DNA of 64,000 nucleotides. Origin: Planctomycetaceae bacterium (GTDB taxonomy: Bacteria > Planctomycetota > Phycisphaerae > Sedimentisphaerales > Anaerohalosphaeraceae). The stretch's first letter is position 1. Every line of letters begins with the position of its first letter. The stretch is taken from the NCBI GenBank assembly GCA_021372945.1, contig JAJFTK010000082.1, positions 33,382-97,381 of the forward strand, in the 5' to 3' direction. Shown here in pieces: positions 25,247 to 35,158 of this stretch. The notes below the pieces were generated by a model. It saw only the letters and a list, made by a program, of their open reading frames with translations. It was not told the origin of the DNA and searched no databases. Made by a program: the position numbers and the translations under genes.

Positions 25247-28200
25247 ATGAAACTTGAAAAGATCATCATCAACGGCTTTAAGAGCTTCGCCGACAAAACA
25301 GAATTAGCGATCAGCCAACCCATCACCGCGATCGTCGGGCCCAATGGCTGCGGCAAGAGCAACGTGGTTGATTCCATCAAGTGGGTCCTGGGCAACCAGA
25401 GTCCGAAAGCGCTTCGCAGCGGCCAGATGGCCGACGTCATTTTCAGCGGGTGCAGCAGCCGCAAACCCAGCGGCCTGGCGGAGGTCGGCTTGTTCTTTTC
25501 CGACGTGCGCGGGCTGGGGCTGGAACAGGATGAACTGCAGATCACGCGCAGGCTCTTTCGCAACGGCGAAAGTGAATACCTCATCAACGGCAAGGCCTGC
25601 CGCCTGAAGGACATCCGCGAGCTGTTCATGGATACCGGTGTCGGCGTCAGCGCGTATTCCATCATCGAGCAGGGCCAGATCGATCAATTGCTCAAGGCCT
25701 CGACAGTTGACCGGCGCGTCATTTTCGAAGAGGCCGCCGGCATCAGCAAGTACAAGGCCCACAAGAAAGAAACTCTTCGCAAGCTGGAACGTACGGAACA
25801 AAACCTGCTTCGCCTTGCCGACATCGTCAACGAGGTCCAAAAGCAGCTCCGCAGCATCAAGCTGCAGGCGGGAAAGGCCCGTAATTACCTTGAGTACAGC
25901 CAGCGTCTGAAGGAACTGCGGGTCAATTACTCGCTGTCCGAGTATGACCGCGTCATTACCCAGCGCAACGAGAAAACATCTTCGCTGAACGATTGGAAGG
26001 ACCGGTTCGGCGAAACGGCCGCGATCACGGGCCGCTGCGACGCGGCGGTGAGCGAACTGTCGGCCGCCCTGCTGGAGACCGAAGGCCAGATCAGCCATTG
26101 GGACGGCATGCTGATCTCGGCCCGCAGCCGCATCGAACAGCAGAACGAACGCATTGGTTTTCTCAATAACCGCATCAAGGAATTGAAGAACCGCAAGGTC
26201 ATCGCCGGCGAACAGGTTTCAAAACTTACCGCGCAGATGAACCAGTTGGCCGCGCAGCTTCACACGCTTCAGGAAAATGTCACCGGCCTGGCGCAAACGG
26301 TAGAATCAAAAACGGCAGAGTTGGGCCGCTCGCAGGAAGCGATCGCTCAAATCAACTCCGCCTGTATTGACCTGGAGGCGCAGCTCGAAGACGAAAAATC
26401 CGGGATCATCGATATTGTTCGGCGTACGGCTCAACTGCATAACGAGATCCAGAGCCTCAGCAGCTACCGGGACAACCTGGCCGGACGCAAAATGCGGCTT
26501 TCCGGCAAGGCCCAGGAAACCGCGCAGCAGCTTTCGAGCTGGCTGACGGAAAAGGCGCAGCAGCAGGCCAAGCTGGAGGATGTCCGCGCCGTGCTGTCAG
26601 AACTGCAAAACGGCCTGGACGGCAAACGCGCCGAGATGGAGGGGATCGGAGACCAGCGCGGCCGGCTCATGGAAACCTGCGCCTCGATCAAGGAGCAGCG
26701 CAGTGCCGCGGCCAGCGAGTTGAACGTGCTCAGCGACATGGAGGCCCGTCGACAGGGACTCAATAAGACGCTTATCGCTATTCTCAATAGCCCGTCGGAT
26801 AAGAAAGATTACGTGGAAGGCATTCTCGCTGACGTGATCAGCGCAGAGCCGCAGGACGCCGCCGCGGTCGAAGCGGCGCTGGAAGGCATGACCGATGCCC
26901 TGCTGGTCAACAGCACCGGCAGCTTCCTGGCGGACCGCTCGATCCACGAACGCCTTGACAGCCGCATTCGCGTGATCTGCATGGACCGGATCGCACCGTT
27001 CTGCGACAGCCTCGATGTGTCTGACGAGCCCGGGATCCTCGGCCGGCTGATCGAAAAAGTACGCTATGAAAACCGATTCAGCCCATTGGTATGGAGCCTG
27101 CTGGGGAACGTGCTGCTGGTCGATTCGCTGGATACGGCGATCCGTGTGAGCCGTCGATTGGATTCTTCTTACCGCTACGTCACGCCAGAGGGCCAGGTTT
27201 TTTCGGAAGGCCGCATGCTCAATGTCGGGCCGGTCGGCCGCAAAACGGGCCTGATCTCCCGCAAGAGCCGCATTCAGCAGCTCCAGGGCATCGTGGACGA
27301 ACTTAATCATCAGATCCGAGCCACTGAAGAGACGCTGCTGCAGACCGAGCAGAAGAACGAACACCTGGCGGTCCTGTGCAAAGAGCTTCGCACCAGCATC
27401 TATGAAGCCAATACCGAGAAGGTTGACGCCGAATCGCGACTCAAAGTGCTGGAAGAAACTATTCGCCGGCTGAAGGAAGAACAGCCGGTCATCTCCGGCG
27501 AGATCGACATCCTGGAACAGGAGATTCAGCAATCCGTCCAAAAGGAACATTCTTCGCAGCTCAAGCTCGATGAACTCGAGCAGATCAACAACCAGCGCAA
27601 CGAACACATTCGTCAGCTTCAATCGCGGTTTGAAGAGCAGCGGCAGATCCAGCGGTCGCGAGCGGCCGAACTGACGGAACTGCGGGTGCAGCTTGGACAA
27701 CTTCAAGAGCAGCAAAAGTCGCTGCATCAGCAGATCGCTTCGGTTCAGAGCCAGCAGCATCACGGTCGCGTCAGCATCGAATCTTCGCGGACGGAAGTGC
27801 TCGCCTGCGACGAACAGATCGAGCAAACCGAACGCAACATCCTGGCCGCCGAGTCCCGCATTTCCGAATTGTACATGGAAAAGGAGCAGACGCAGAAGAC
27901 TAGCGTCGAACTGCACCAGAAGGTCAAGGACCTGCACGAACAACGGAACACAAACCAGGAAATGCTGCGGGTTCACCGCGCAAAGCAGGACCAGATCGAA
28001 CAGCAGATCCACCAGCTTGAACTGGAGCTGAGTCAACTGCAGGTCAAGGAAGAGGACCTGGTGCTCCGCGTCAGGGATGATCTGTCGATCGACCTGGCGC
28101 AGGCGTATTCGAGTTACCAGCAGCAGGATATCGATTGGAACCAGGTGCGTGACGAGATCGCGGACCTTCGCGGCAAGATCGAGCGGCTGGGCAATGTCAA

Positions 28201-28807
28201 CGTGGACGCCATCGACCAGCAGCAGGAACTGGAGGAACGCAGCCAGTTCCTGACCTCGCAGGTGGATGACCTGGAGCAAAGCAAGGCACAGCTTGAGCAA
28301 TTGATCGCCCGCATCAACACGGAAAGCCGCGATAAGTTCGAGATAGTGTTCGCTCAGATCCGCGAGAACTTCCAGGAACTCTTCCGCAAATTGTTCGGCG
28401 GCGGCAAGGCCGATGTCGTGCTGGAGAATCCGGAGGATATTCTCGAAAGCGGCATCGAGATCATGGCGCGTCCGCCGGGAAAGGAAACGCGCACGATCAG
28501 CCTGCTCAGCGGCGGCGAAAAAACCATGACCGCCATCGCCCTGCTGTTTGCCGTATTCAAGAGCAAACCCTCGCCGTTCTGTGTGCTGGATGAAGTCGAT
28601 GCGGCGCTGGACGAGGCGAACAACGAGCGATTCAATCTTATCGTTCAGGAGTTCAAAAAACAGTCGCAGTTTATCGTTATCACCCACTCCAAGCGAACGA
28701 TGAGCATCGCCGATGTGCTGTACGGCATCACGATGCAAACGCAAGGGGTGAGTAAGAAGATCAGCGTTCAATTTGAAGGCAACGCGACCGCAGCGGCCGT
28801 GGCTTAG
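25247..28807 (+). CDS. smc: Chromosome segregation ATPase SMC
   Basis: A 1186-aa protein with complete SMC architecture. Walker A GPNGCGKSN is at 31-39, followed by a long coiled coil, a hinge domain around 515-640 (starting YVEGILADVISAEPQDAAAV), a returning coiled coil, and the C-terminal ABC half with signature LLSGGEKTMTA near 1085 and Walker B FCVLDEVDAALDEAN near 1112. It would form a dimer that extrudes and organises chromosomal DNA. The kleisin partners scpA and scpB are not in the window. Confidence 0.97.
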   Translation: MKLEKIIINGFKSFADKTELAISQPITAIVGPNGCGKSNVVDSIKWVLGNQSPKALRSGQMADVIFSGCSSRKPSGLAEVGLFFSDVRGLGLEQDELQITRRLFRNGESEYLINGKACRLKDIRELFMDTGVGVSAYSIIEQGQIDQLLKASTVDRRVIFEEAAGISKYKAHKKETLRKLERTEQNLLRLADIVNEVQKQLRSIKLQAGKARNYLEYSQRLKELRVNYSLSEYDRVITQRNEKTSSLNDWKDRFGETAAITGRCDAAVSELSAALLETEGQISHWDGMLISARSRIEQQNERIGFLNNRIKELKNRKVIAGEQVSKLTAQMNQLAAQLHTLQENVTGLAQTVESKTAELGRSQEAIAQINSACIDLEAQLEDEKSGIIDIVRRTAQLHNEIQSLSSYRDNLAGRKMRLSGKAQETAQQLSSWLTEKAQQQAKLEDVRAVLSELQNGLDGKRAEMEGIGDQRGRLMETCASIKEQRSAAASELNVLSDMEARRQGLNKTLIAILNSPSDKKDYVEGILADVISAEPQDAAAVEAALEGMTDALLVNSTGSFLADRSIHERLDSRIRVICMDRIAPFCDSLDVSDEPGILGRLIEKVRYENRFSPLVWSLLGNVLLVDSLDTAIRVSRRLDSSYRYVTPEGQVFSEGRMLNVGPVGRKTGLISRKSRIQQLQGIVDELNHQIRATEETLLQTEQKNEHLAVLCKELRTSIYEANTEKVDAESRLKVLEETIRRLKEEQPVISGEIDILEQEIQQSVQKEHSSQLKLDELEQINNQRNEHIRQLQSRFEEQRQIQRSRAAELTELRVQLGQLQEQQKSLHQQIASVQSQQHHGRVSIESSRTEVLACDEQIEQTERNILAAESRISELYMEKEQTQKTSVELHQKVKDLHEQRNTNQEMLRVHRAKQDQIEQQIHQLELELSQLQVKEEDLVLRVRDDLSIDLAQAYSSYQQQDIDWNQVRDEIADLRGKIERLGNVNVDAIDQQQELEERSQFLTSQVDDLEQSKAQLEQLIARINTESRDKFEIVFAQIRENFQELFRKLFGGGKADVVLENPEDILESGIEIMARPPGKETRTISLLSGGEKTMTAIALLFAVFKSKPSPFCVLDEVDAALDEANNERFNLIVQEFKKQSQFIVITHSKRTMSIADVLYGITMQTQGVSKKISVQFEGNATAAAVA

Positions 28808-28831
28808 AGCGGCGGTGAGGTGAAAGGCGAG

Positions 28832-30049
28832 ATGGCGGACAGCTATCGATTGAAAAATGGGATGGTCCTGCTGGGCGAACGGATGGAAGTGCAGTCTGTT
28901 TCGTTCCAGTTTTTGCTTCCGGCCGGAGCGGCCCTGCTCCCTCGCGGGCGCGCCGGGTCCGCGTACGTGATCAGCGACTGGATGTTCCGCGGCGCCGGCG
29001 GACGCACCAGCCGGCAGCTCGTCGAGGCCATCGACAGCCTGGGCATTCATCACAGCGAATCGGTGCACACGTATCAGCTTGCGTTAAGCGCCTCTCTTGA
29101 AGCGGGCAACCTCGCCAGGGCGCTGGAGCTTTTCGCGGATGTCATTCTCCGGCCCGCCTTTGACCCCTTGCAGTTTGTTCCATCGCTGCAACTGGCCATC
29201 AACGATTTGAAAGGGTTGGATGATGACCCCCGTCAAAAGGTGATGATGCGGTTGGCCGAGCAGTTCTACCCCGATCCGCTCGGGCGGCCCGTGATGGGAA
29301 CCATGGAAGAGCTTGAGTCGCTGACCGCCGAGACAGCCGCCGCTATTGCTGCGCGTTTCTACGACCCATCGCAAATCATTTTTTCGATCGGCGGCAGCTA
29401 CGATTTTGATACGGTTTGCCGCCAGATGGAACGTCTATTCGAAAACCCGGGCACGCCCGGTATAAAGGACATTCAGCCGGCGCCGACAGGCAGCAGGTAC
29501 ACCCACGACCAAAACGAGGGCGCGCAGGTGCATATCGGCCTGATGACGCCCGTTCCGCCGATTGCGTCGGACGTCTATTATGAACTGCTCGCGGCAGTTG
29601 CGATTTTGTCCGGCAGCATGAGCAGCCGGCTGTTTACGGAGGTTCGCGAGAAGCGCGGTCTCTGTTACGCGGTCGGCGCCAAGTATCGCTCGCTCAAGGA
29701 GCACGCGGGCATAAGCTGTTACGCCGGCACAACCCCCGACAAGGCCCAGGAAACACTGGACGTAACGATCGACCAATTCCGCAAACTCCGGCTTGGGATC
29801 TCCGAAGACGAACTGCAGCGGGCCAAAGTAGGACTCAAGACCTCCCTGATCATGCAGACCGAATCGACCGGCGCCCGCGCCGGCGGCATCGCGGCCGATT
29901 ATTTTCTTCTCGGCCACGTGCGCGAGCCTGAGGAAATCCGCGAAAAGATCGAAGCCCTCAGCGTGCCGCGCGTCTTAGAGGTGCTCAATCGCTATCCATT
30001 TGAAGAATTCACGGTCGTTACGATCGGCCCGCGACAGGTTAACGTATGA
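28832..30049 (+). CDS. M16 peptidase-family protein lacking the zinc motif (inactive-type subunit)
   Basis: About 405 aa. The two-domain M16B fold is clear, but the HxxEH zinc site is replaced: the aligned stretch reads GSAYVISDWMFRG. The substrate-binding Arg/Tyr motif is well preserved in SSRLFTEVREKRGLCYAVGA. This is the pattern of the alpha subunit of heterodimeric M16B proteases. The start may be ATG 28832 or GTG 28820. It follows smc by about 24 bp and overlaps the active partner gene by 4 bp. Confidence 0.85.
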   Translation: MADSYRLKNGMVLLGERMEVQSVSFQFLLPAGAALLPRGRAGSAYVISDWMFRGAGGRTSRQLVEAIDSLGIHHSESVHTYQLALSASLEAGNLARALELFADVILRPAFDPLQFVPSLQLAINDLKGLDDDPRQKVMMRLAEQFYPDPLGRPVMGTMEELESLTAETAAAIAARFYDPSQIIFSIGGSYDFDTVCRQMERLFENPGTPGIKDIQPAPTGSRYTHDQNEGAQVHIGLMTPVPPIASDVYYELLAAVAILSGSMSSRLFTEVREKRGLCYAVGAKYRSLKEHAGISCYAGTTPDKAQETLDVTIDQFRKLRLGISEDELQRAKVGLKTSLIMQTESTGARAGGIAADYFLLGHVREPEEIREKIEALSVPRVLEVLNRYPFEEFTVVTIGPRQVNV

Positions 30050-31269
30050 TGGAATTCAAGCATCGACAACTGAAGAACGGTTTGACGGTCATCGGCGAAG
30101 TCAACCCGGCTGCGCAATCGGCGGCGGTCGGGTTCTTTGTGCGGACCGGCTCTCGCGATGAAACCCCCGAGGTCAGCGGCGTGTCGCATTTCCTCGAACA
30201 CATGCTCTTTAAAGGAACCGAGCGGCTTTCGGCGCTGGACGTGAACGAGGCCTTCGACCGGCTGGGCGCCAAGTTCAATGCCTTCACCAGCGAAGAGAAT
30301 ACCGTGTTCTATGCGGCCGTCCTGCCGGAGTATCTGCCAGCGGTTTCGCAGCTCTGGCTGGAATTGATGAGGCCCTCGTTGCGGGATGACGATTTCAATA
30401 TCGAAAAACATGTCATCCTCGAAGAGATCGCCATGTACAGGGATATGCCGCAATATGAGGTCATGGATCAGGGCCGCGCCTTGCATTTCGGGATTCACCC
30501 CTGCGGCAACAGCGTGCTGGGCAGCGATGACAGCATCAAGGCGATGACAGCCCAGCAGATGCGGGCTTATTTCCAACAGCGGTATGCCCCGAACAATATG
30601 GTGCTGGCCTGCTGCGGACGGTTTGATTTTGACCAGCTTTGCGAACTGGCCGAGGCCCACTCGTCAGCGTGGAAACCGGTCGAGGCTCAACGGCGGTTAT
30701 TTGATTTTGAAGGCACTTTTCAGGTGCGTCACGTGCAAAACCCCAATCTGGCCCGCCATCACATCTGCCTGCTGGGCCCTGCCGTTTCGATGCAGGACCC
30801 AAGGCGGTACGCAGCCTCCCTGCTGGCGTCGATTGTCGGCGATGACACGGGGTCGCGTTACTATTGGGCCCTGACCGAAACGGCACTGGCGGAAACAGCG
30901 GTTATGCAATGCGAATCGATGGACGGCACCGGCGCTTTTTACAGCTACTTCTCATGCGACCCAAAGAATGCCGAAAAAGTGATTGAGACAGTCAAATCGG
31001 TCTATAAGGACCTGGCCGAAACAGGACTTCCCGCATCCGAAATAGAGGCGGCTCGCAATAAGATCCTGACTTCACTGACACTGAAGTGCGAGCAGCCGAT
31101 GGGTCGGCTCGTCAGCCTGGGTTTCAACTGGGTCTATAACCATCAATACCGCAGCGTGCAAAATGATGTGGATGATGTCAAATCTGTCCGGCGGCAGGAA
31201 ATCCAAGAGATGATCGCCCTCAAATTGGGTCGGTTCACCCAGTTTTCACTAGGACCGCTTCCGGCGTAA
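30046..31269 (+). CDS. M16 zinc metallopeptidase (active-type subunit)
   Basis: A 407-aa M16B peptidase with the inverted zinc motif HFLEH (H48, E51, H52) in GVSHFLEHMLFKGT and a downstream ligand Glu in HVILEEIAMYRD. The Arg/Tyr segment is degraded (DDTGSRYYWALTETAL in place of SSRLFxEVREKxGLxY). It therefore has the catalytic half of the site and lacks the binding half, complementing the preceding gene. The ATGA overlap ensures equimolar synthesis. Likely degrades or processes peptides; location is probably cytoplasmic because no signal peptide is visible. Confidence 0.9.
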   Translation: MMEFKHRQLKNGLTVIGEVNPAAQSAAVGFFVRTGSRDETPEVSGVSHFLEHMLFKGTERLSALDVNEAFDRLGAKFNAFTSEENTVFYAAVLPEYLPAVSQLWLELMRPSLRDDDFNIEKHVILEEIAMYRDMPQYEVMDQGRALHFGIHPCGNSVLGSDDSIKAMTAQQMRAYFQQRYAPNNMVLACCGRFDFDQLCELAEAHSSAWKPVEAQRRLFDFEGTFQVRHVQNPNLARHHICLLGPAVSMQDPRRYAASLLASIVGDDTGSRYYWALTETALAETAVMQCESMDGTGAFYSYFSCDPKNAEKVIETVKSVYKDLAETGLPASEIEAARNKILTSLTLKCEQPMGRLVSLGFNWVYNHQYRSVQNDVDDVKSVRRQEIQEMIALKLGRFTQFSLGPLPA

Positions 31270-31313
31270 AGTTCCCTATCTTGCCTTTTTCTCCCCAATT
31301 ATCCTGTGAACGC

Positions 31314-31341
31314 TTGTGTTTTGGCTGTTTTTGTGCTATAA
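31314..31341 (+). promoter_or_regulatory. Candidate promoter for the coiled-coil gene
   Basis: TTGTGT (31314-31319), 16 bp, TATAAG (31336-31341) with a TG dinucleotide just upstream of the -10, ahead of the ATG at 31370. Confidence 0.4.
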
Positions 31342-31369
31342 GTAAAGTTTCCCGTATTGGGAGGGTGAA

Positions 31370-33601
31370 ATGCAGGATAACAAGAACTTGCAGCCATTTG
31401 ATAACGATATTCTGCAATCGAAAGCAGACATTTTGAAGGCCCTTGGCGGTTCGAAGGAGCAGGCGGCCCCAACGCCTCCTGTCCCGCCTATGTCGCCGGC
31501 CCCGCAAAATGGCGCTGACGATACTCGCATTGCCGATGATTTTCTGGAAGCCCAGCTAAGAGAGTCGCCAACCCCCGCTCCGCCTGCCCGGGACGAACAA
31601 CCGCTGTCGGGACACGATTCCGAGGATATCCGGATCCTGCCGTATGAGGCGCTGCCTAAACGGCCCGCTCCGATCGACAATGCACCCAGCCAAACCGGCG
31701 CGGCGGCAAACAGCGAGGCGGAAAAAGATCCGGAAGTCGAATTCATCATTGCCGACGACGAAGAACTGCTTGAACTCTCGCAGGTTGACAGCGAAGAGAT
31801 CCATGCCGAGAATGGCATCCTGAAGAAGACGCTTGAACAGCTTCGCAAGCACCAGGAACAGGAGCGATCGGCCAAAGAAAAGGCCATCGACCAGCTCAGG
31901 GCGATGAGCGAAGCGATCGAACCATTGCGTCAAACGAACGAACAGCTTCGGCGCCGTATCGATGAGTTGATGGTGCAAAATGAACAGTGCACTCGCGAGA
32001 CCAACCAAATCCACCAGGGGCTGATACACTCGCTGGAACAGGAAAAAGCCGCGCACGCCTCTGCGGTTAAAGCGATGCAATCGCTTCAGAGCGACCTGCA
32101 AAAGACCCAAAAGGCGCGCGACTTCCTGAGCGAGTCTTTTTCGTCCGTATCGCAGCAGAATGAATCGCTGCAATCACAGATCGACCAGTTGACCCGTGAA
32201 AAAGCGAACCTGCAAGCCAAGGCCGAACATGTTGAGGCCGCAGGCTTGGAGCAAAAAAAGGAACTGGAAAATCGATTGAAGAATATCGAAGCGGCCTCGG
32301 AGCAATCGACCCTCGATCTGCGCCGTCAGAATGCAGAACTTGCGGCTGAACGCAACCGCTTGCAGGAAGCGCTGGAGATCTTAGAGACACGAGCCTCGCA
32401 GTTGCACGAATCTGAACTCCGGCGTGAATCCCGGATCAGAGAGCTTGAGGAAGAAGCCGCCCGCCGGCAGCATGAGATGCCGCGGCTCGAAGAAGAAAAT
32501 CGCCAACTGCGGGCTTTCGAGATGGAAAACGCATCCTTGAGAACACAATTGACCGAAACGGAGGCGGCGCTGAGCCAAAGACAGGCCGCAATCCGCCAGT
32601 TGGAGGCGCAGCTTCGGGAACTTAAAGAGAAGATCGCATCGGCCGAACTGGAAACGCGGCAGGTTGAGGAATCGGGCCGCAAGCTCGAGCAGGAAGAGCA
32701 GATCATCCGTCGAGAACTTGAGGCGATCCGCTCCACCTACAGCAAGTACCGCCAGGACGCCGAAGAAGAAGCCGTTGAACTGAATCACCGGATCCAGACG
32801 CTTCTTGGTCAGCTAAAGAAATTGGAGGATCAGATCGCCCACCATCCCGAAGAGGTCCGCCAAATAGAGCAGGACCTGGAGTGCCAGCGACAGTCCGCTG
32901 CGCAATTGAAGGCCGATCTGGATGCGGTTTGCGGCCGTGAAAAAACGCTCCAGGAACAACTGGCCGCGATGGAGGCAACGAGCAAGGCGCGTGACCTGCA
33001 GAATCAATCGCAATGGAAGGCAGCGCAAGCGGAAAAGATCGCGCTTGAAGAACAGCAGCAGCAATTAAAAGACGACTTGGCTGACTTGCAGCGCAAACTG
33101 GAACAATTGGCCGCAACCCAAGCGGCAGATGCCTCCGCCGCGTCGGAACCGGCGGACAAGCGACTGGAAATCCTGCTCGAACCGGAGGAGGTGTCAGCGC
33201 TTATGAAGTCGCCGGAGGCCGATGAGGAAGATTTTTCGGATGAACCGGCAGAAGCGGCGGTTGACGAAGCGGCCAGTGATGTGGCGGCTGTCACAGACAA
33301 AGGCGCATTCAATCTGGCCGACTTGATCATGTCGGAACATCGCCGCTCAGTTTCTTCGCGCCGTCAGCGAATCCAGCCGATCGCGTCGGGACAAAATTCC
33401 CGAGGGACCCGGCATGTTGTGCAGCAGTACATCAAGCCCGGGCCCGACGAATTCCATCCCGCTGCGGCCAGCACCGCCGCCCGGATGTGGGAAGACAATC
33501 TGTTAACACCCTTCCAAAGAGAGCTTCTGCGTGAAGTGATCCAACGAGACATCGAACACTTGAAGGAGAAACCAATCGCTCGGAGCCAATCGCGGCCATG
33601 A
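31370..33601 (+). CDS. Long coiled-coil protein of unknown function
   Basis: A 743-aa protein with a strong ribosome site (GGGAGGGTGAAATG). Residues 1-140 are Pro/Ala/Glu-rich and probably disordered; a short proline run (TPPVPPMSP) is near 37. Residues about 145-600 form an almost unbroken coiled coil rich in Glu, Gln, Leu and Arg. After an acidic linker, a conserved-looking C-terminal patch (about 690-735) contains LLTPFQRELLREVIQRDIEH. No signal peptide or membrane helix, so cytoplasmic. It sits 13 bp upstream of a membrane-anchored pseudo-MinD. I do not recognise the family; a structural or positioning role is a guess from shape and neighbour. Confidence 0.75.
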   Translation: MQDNKNLQPFDNDILQSKADILKALGGSKEQAAPTPPVPPMSPAPQNGADDTRIADDFLEAQLRESPTPAPPARDEQPLSGHDSEDIRILPYEALPKRPAPIDNAPSQTGAAANSEAEKDPEVEFIIADDEELLELSQVDSEEIHAENGILKKTLEQLRKHQEQERSAKEKAIDQLRAMSEAIEPLRQTNEQLRRRIDELMVQNEQCTRETNQIHQGLIHSLEQEKAAHASAVKAMQSLQSDLQKTQKARDFLSESFSSVSQQNESLQSQIDQLTREKANLQAKAEHVEAAGLEQKKELENRLKNIEAASEQSTLDLRRQNAELAAERNRLQEALEILETRASQLHESELRRESRIRELEEEAARRQHEMPRLEEENRQLRAFEMENASLRTQLTETEAALSQRQAAIRQLEAQLRELKEKIASAELETRQVEESGRKLEQEEQIIRRELEAIRSTYSKYRQDAEEEAVELNHRIQTLLGQLKKLEDQIAHHPEEVRQIEQDLECQRQSAAQLKADLDAVCGREKTLQEQLAAMEATSKARDLQNQSQWKAAQAEKIALEEQQQQLKDDLADLQRKLEQLAATQAADASAASEPADKRLEILLEPEEVSALMKSPEADEEDFSDEPAEAAVDEAASDVAAVTDKGAFNLADLIMSEHRRSVSSRRQRIQPIASGQNSRGTRHVVQQYIKPGPDEFHPAAASTAARMWEDNLLTPFQRELLREVIQRDIEHLKEKPIARSQSRP

Positions 33602-33614
33602 GTGCAAGTTGCTG

Positions 33615-34313
33615 ATGAACCATTCATCGCTACATTTTCCTGGATGGATCTTCAATAATCTGCCTGTCCTTCAGCTTTTATTGCTGTTCCTGCTGGTCTG
33701 TGTGCTGCTTTTCGCGGCGGCTTTTTTTGTGACGCGGCGGCTTGGCCGGCGCAAGAAGGCCAGCCGCCTTCAGACGGCTCCCTTGAAAGTGGGCGCCGAA
33801 AATTACGATATCCCAGGATTGCTCAGGACGATCGATAAACTGAAAGGCCGCCGTCAAACGCTGCTTTTGGCCGCCGGCAGCATCAACGCTCTGCCGGTCA
33901 CGGTCCCGGTCAACCTGGCCATTCAGTTGGCCAAGAAAGGCAAGTGCCTGCTGATCGACCTGGACCTCAACCGCAACGCCGCGGCCAAGGTCTTTGAACT
34001 GCATAGCGCTGCATCCAGCGGAGCTTTCCACGTGTCCTCGCTGCCGACGGCGATCGAGAATCTTTTCGTGTGGCCGGCGCGGCATTTCGAAACGCTGCAT
34101 CAGATGAATCTGCAGGTGATCCTGAAGGAAGCGCAAAAGAAATACGATTACATCCTTCTCTACGCCCCCTACCTGACGACGCTCGCCGACCGCAAACATA
34201 TTGTCGGCTGCGTAAAACAAGCCGTCGTGTTCGGATGCGCCCCGGGCCGGGATGAGAATAGGCTGATCGAATTGCTGAACACATTCAACTGCAAGATCGT
34301 GCAGTACAGTTAA
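33615..34313 (+). CDS. Membrane-anchored degenerate MinD/ParA-like (BY-kinase-like) protein
   Basis: About 232 aa, ATG 33615 (a TTG at 33609 is also in frame; neither has a clear ribosome site). Residues about 16-38 form a membrane helix followed by a basic stretch (RRLGRRKK). The rest resembles a deviant-Walker P-loop ATPase of the MinD/BY-kinase type: LAIQLAKKGKCLLIDLDLNRN is the typical strand with a Walker A-prime aspartate, and YDYILLYAPYLTT the Walker B-like strand. The phosphate-binding loop is lost: LAAGSINALPVTVP replaces GxGKST. It is probably a non-hydrolysing scaffold, paired with the coiled-coil gene just upstream. Confidence 0.65.
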   Translation: MNHSSLHFPGWIFNNLPVLQLLLLFLLVCVLLFAAAFFVTRRLGRRKKASRLQTAPLKVGAENYDIPGLLRTIDKLKGRRQTLLLAAGSINALPVTVPVNLAIQLAKKGKCLLIDLDLNRNAAAKVFELHSAASSGAFHVSSLPTAIENLFVWPARHFETLHQMNLQVILKEAQKKYDYILLYAPYLTTLADRKHIVGCVKQAVVFGCAPGRDENRLIELLNTFNCKIVQYS

Positions 34314-34314
34314 T

Positions 34315-35070
34315 CTAAGGCAGAAGCGCAGCGGCCGCCTCGTCCACGATCCAGGTGACTTTATGCAGCACCGGCCATAGCGCATGCACCGGGTAGAGCA
34401 CCGGATCCGGTTCGATGTTGAAAATACTCTTGAGCGTTTGCGCCTTTTCAGGACCGCTCACCAGGATCATCAGGTCGCGAGCGGCCTTGAGGACCGGGAT
34501 CGTCAGCGTAATGCGGCTATGGCCGCCTTCCAGCCGGTAAACCGTGCGAACCATGCTATCCGTATCAAATAGCGCGTAGGTATTGGGAAAGATCGAGCCG
34601 ATATGGCCGTCGGCGCCCATGCCCAGGACGATCAGGTCAAACACGGGCTGGCGGCCGTCGGCCGGGTTCATGGTGCGGCGGATCTCCTCTTCATAATCCT
34701 TTGCGGCCTGGCGGTAGTTCTCGATCTCGCCGCTGACGCGATGCACGTTCTGCGGCGGTATCGGCACGCTCTGCAGGAACGTACGCGCGGCCAATCCGAA
34801 ATTGCTGTCCTTACCGTCCGGCTGAACACATCGCTCGTCCACCCAGAATAATTGCACTTTGTCCCAGTCAAACCGGGCATAGATCTCCGGCTGCGCCAGC
34901 TTTTTATAGAACAGCACCGGCGTATGCCCGCCGGAAATTGCCGTGTAGAAGCAGTCCCGCTGCTGAAGCGATTGCCGATAAACTTCGAAGAAGTGCTCCA
35001 ATGCCTGCTGCGCCAGTTCCTCAGAATCCCTGACGCGAATCATGTGCGTTTTGTCTTCCAGTACGGACAT
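34315..35070 (-). CDS. pgl: 6-phosphogluconolactonase
   Basis: A 251-aa protein of the DevB/Pgl type. It has ISGGHTPVLFYKKLA (phosphate-binding loop), FWVDERCV and the catalytic GMGADGHIGSIFP. It hydrolyses 6-phosphogluconolactone in the oxidative pentose phosphate pathway. Last gene of the uvrD-pgi-manC-ruvX-pgl series, 88 bp after ruvX. Glucose-6-phosphate dehydrogenase is not in the window. It ends 1 bp from the convergent pseudo-MinD gene. Confidence 0.92.
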   Translation of the reverse strand: MSVLEDKTHMIRVRDSEELAQQALEHFFEVYRQSLQQRDCFYTAISGGHTPVLFYKKLAQPEIYARFDWDKVQLFWVDERCVQPDGKDSNFGLAARTFLQSVPIPPQNVHRVSGEIENYRQAAKDYEEEIRRTMNPADGRQPVFDLIVLGMGADGHIGSIFPNTYALFDTDSMVRTVYRLEGGHSRITLTIPVLKAARDLMILVSGPEKAQTLKSIFNIEPDPVLYPVHALWPVLHKVTWIVDEAAAALLP

Positions 35071-35158
35071 TTTTGAATTCCGACCGCGTTGATTTTTTTA
35101 TGTTTTGCGCAAGCGCGATGATAACGCATTTGAACCGGCGCAGGGATAGGGAAATTGC

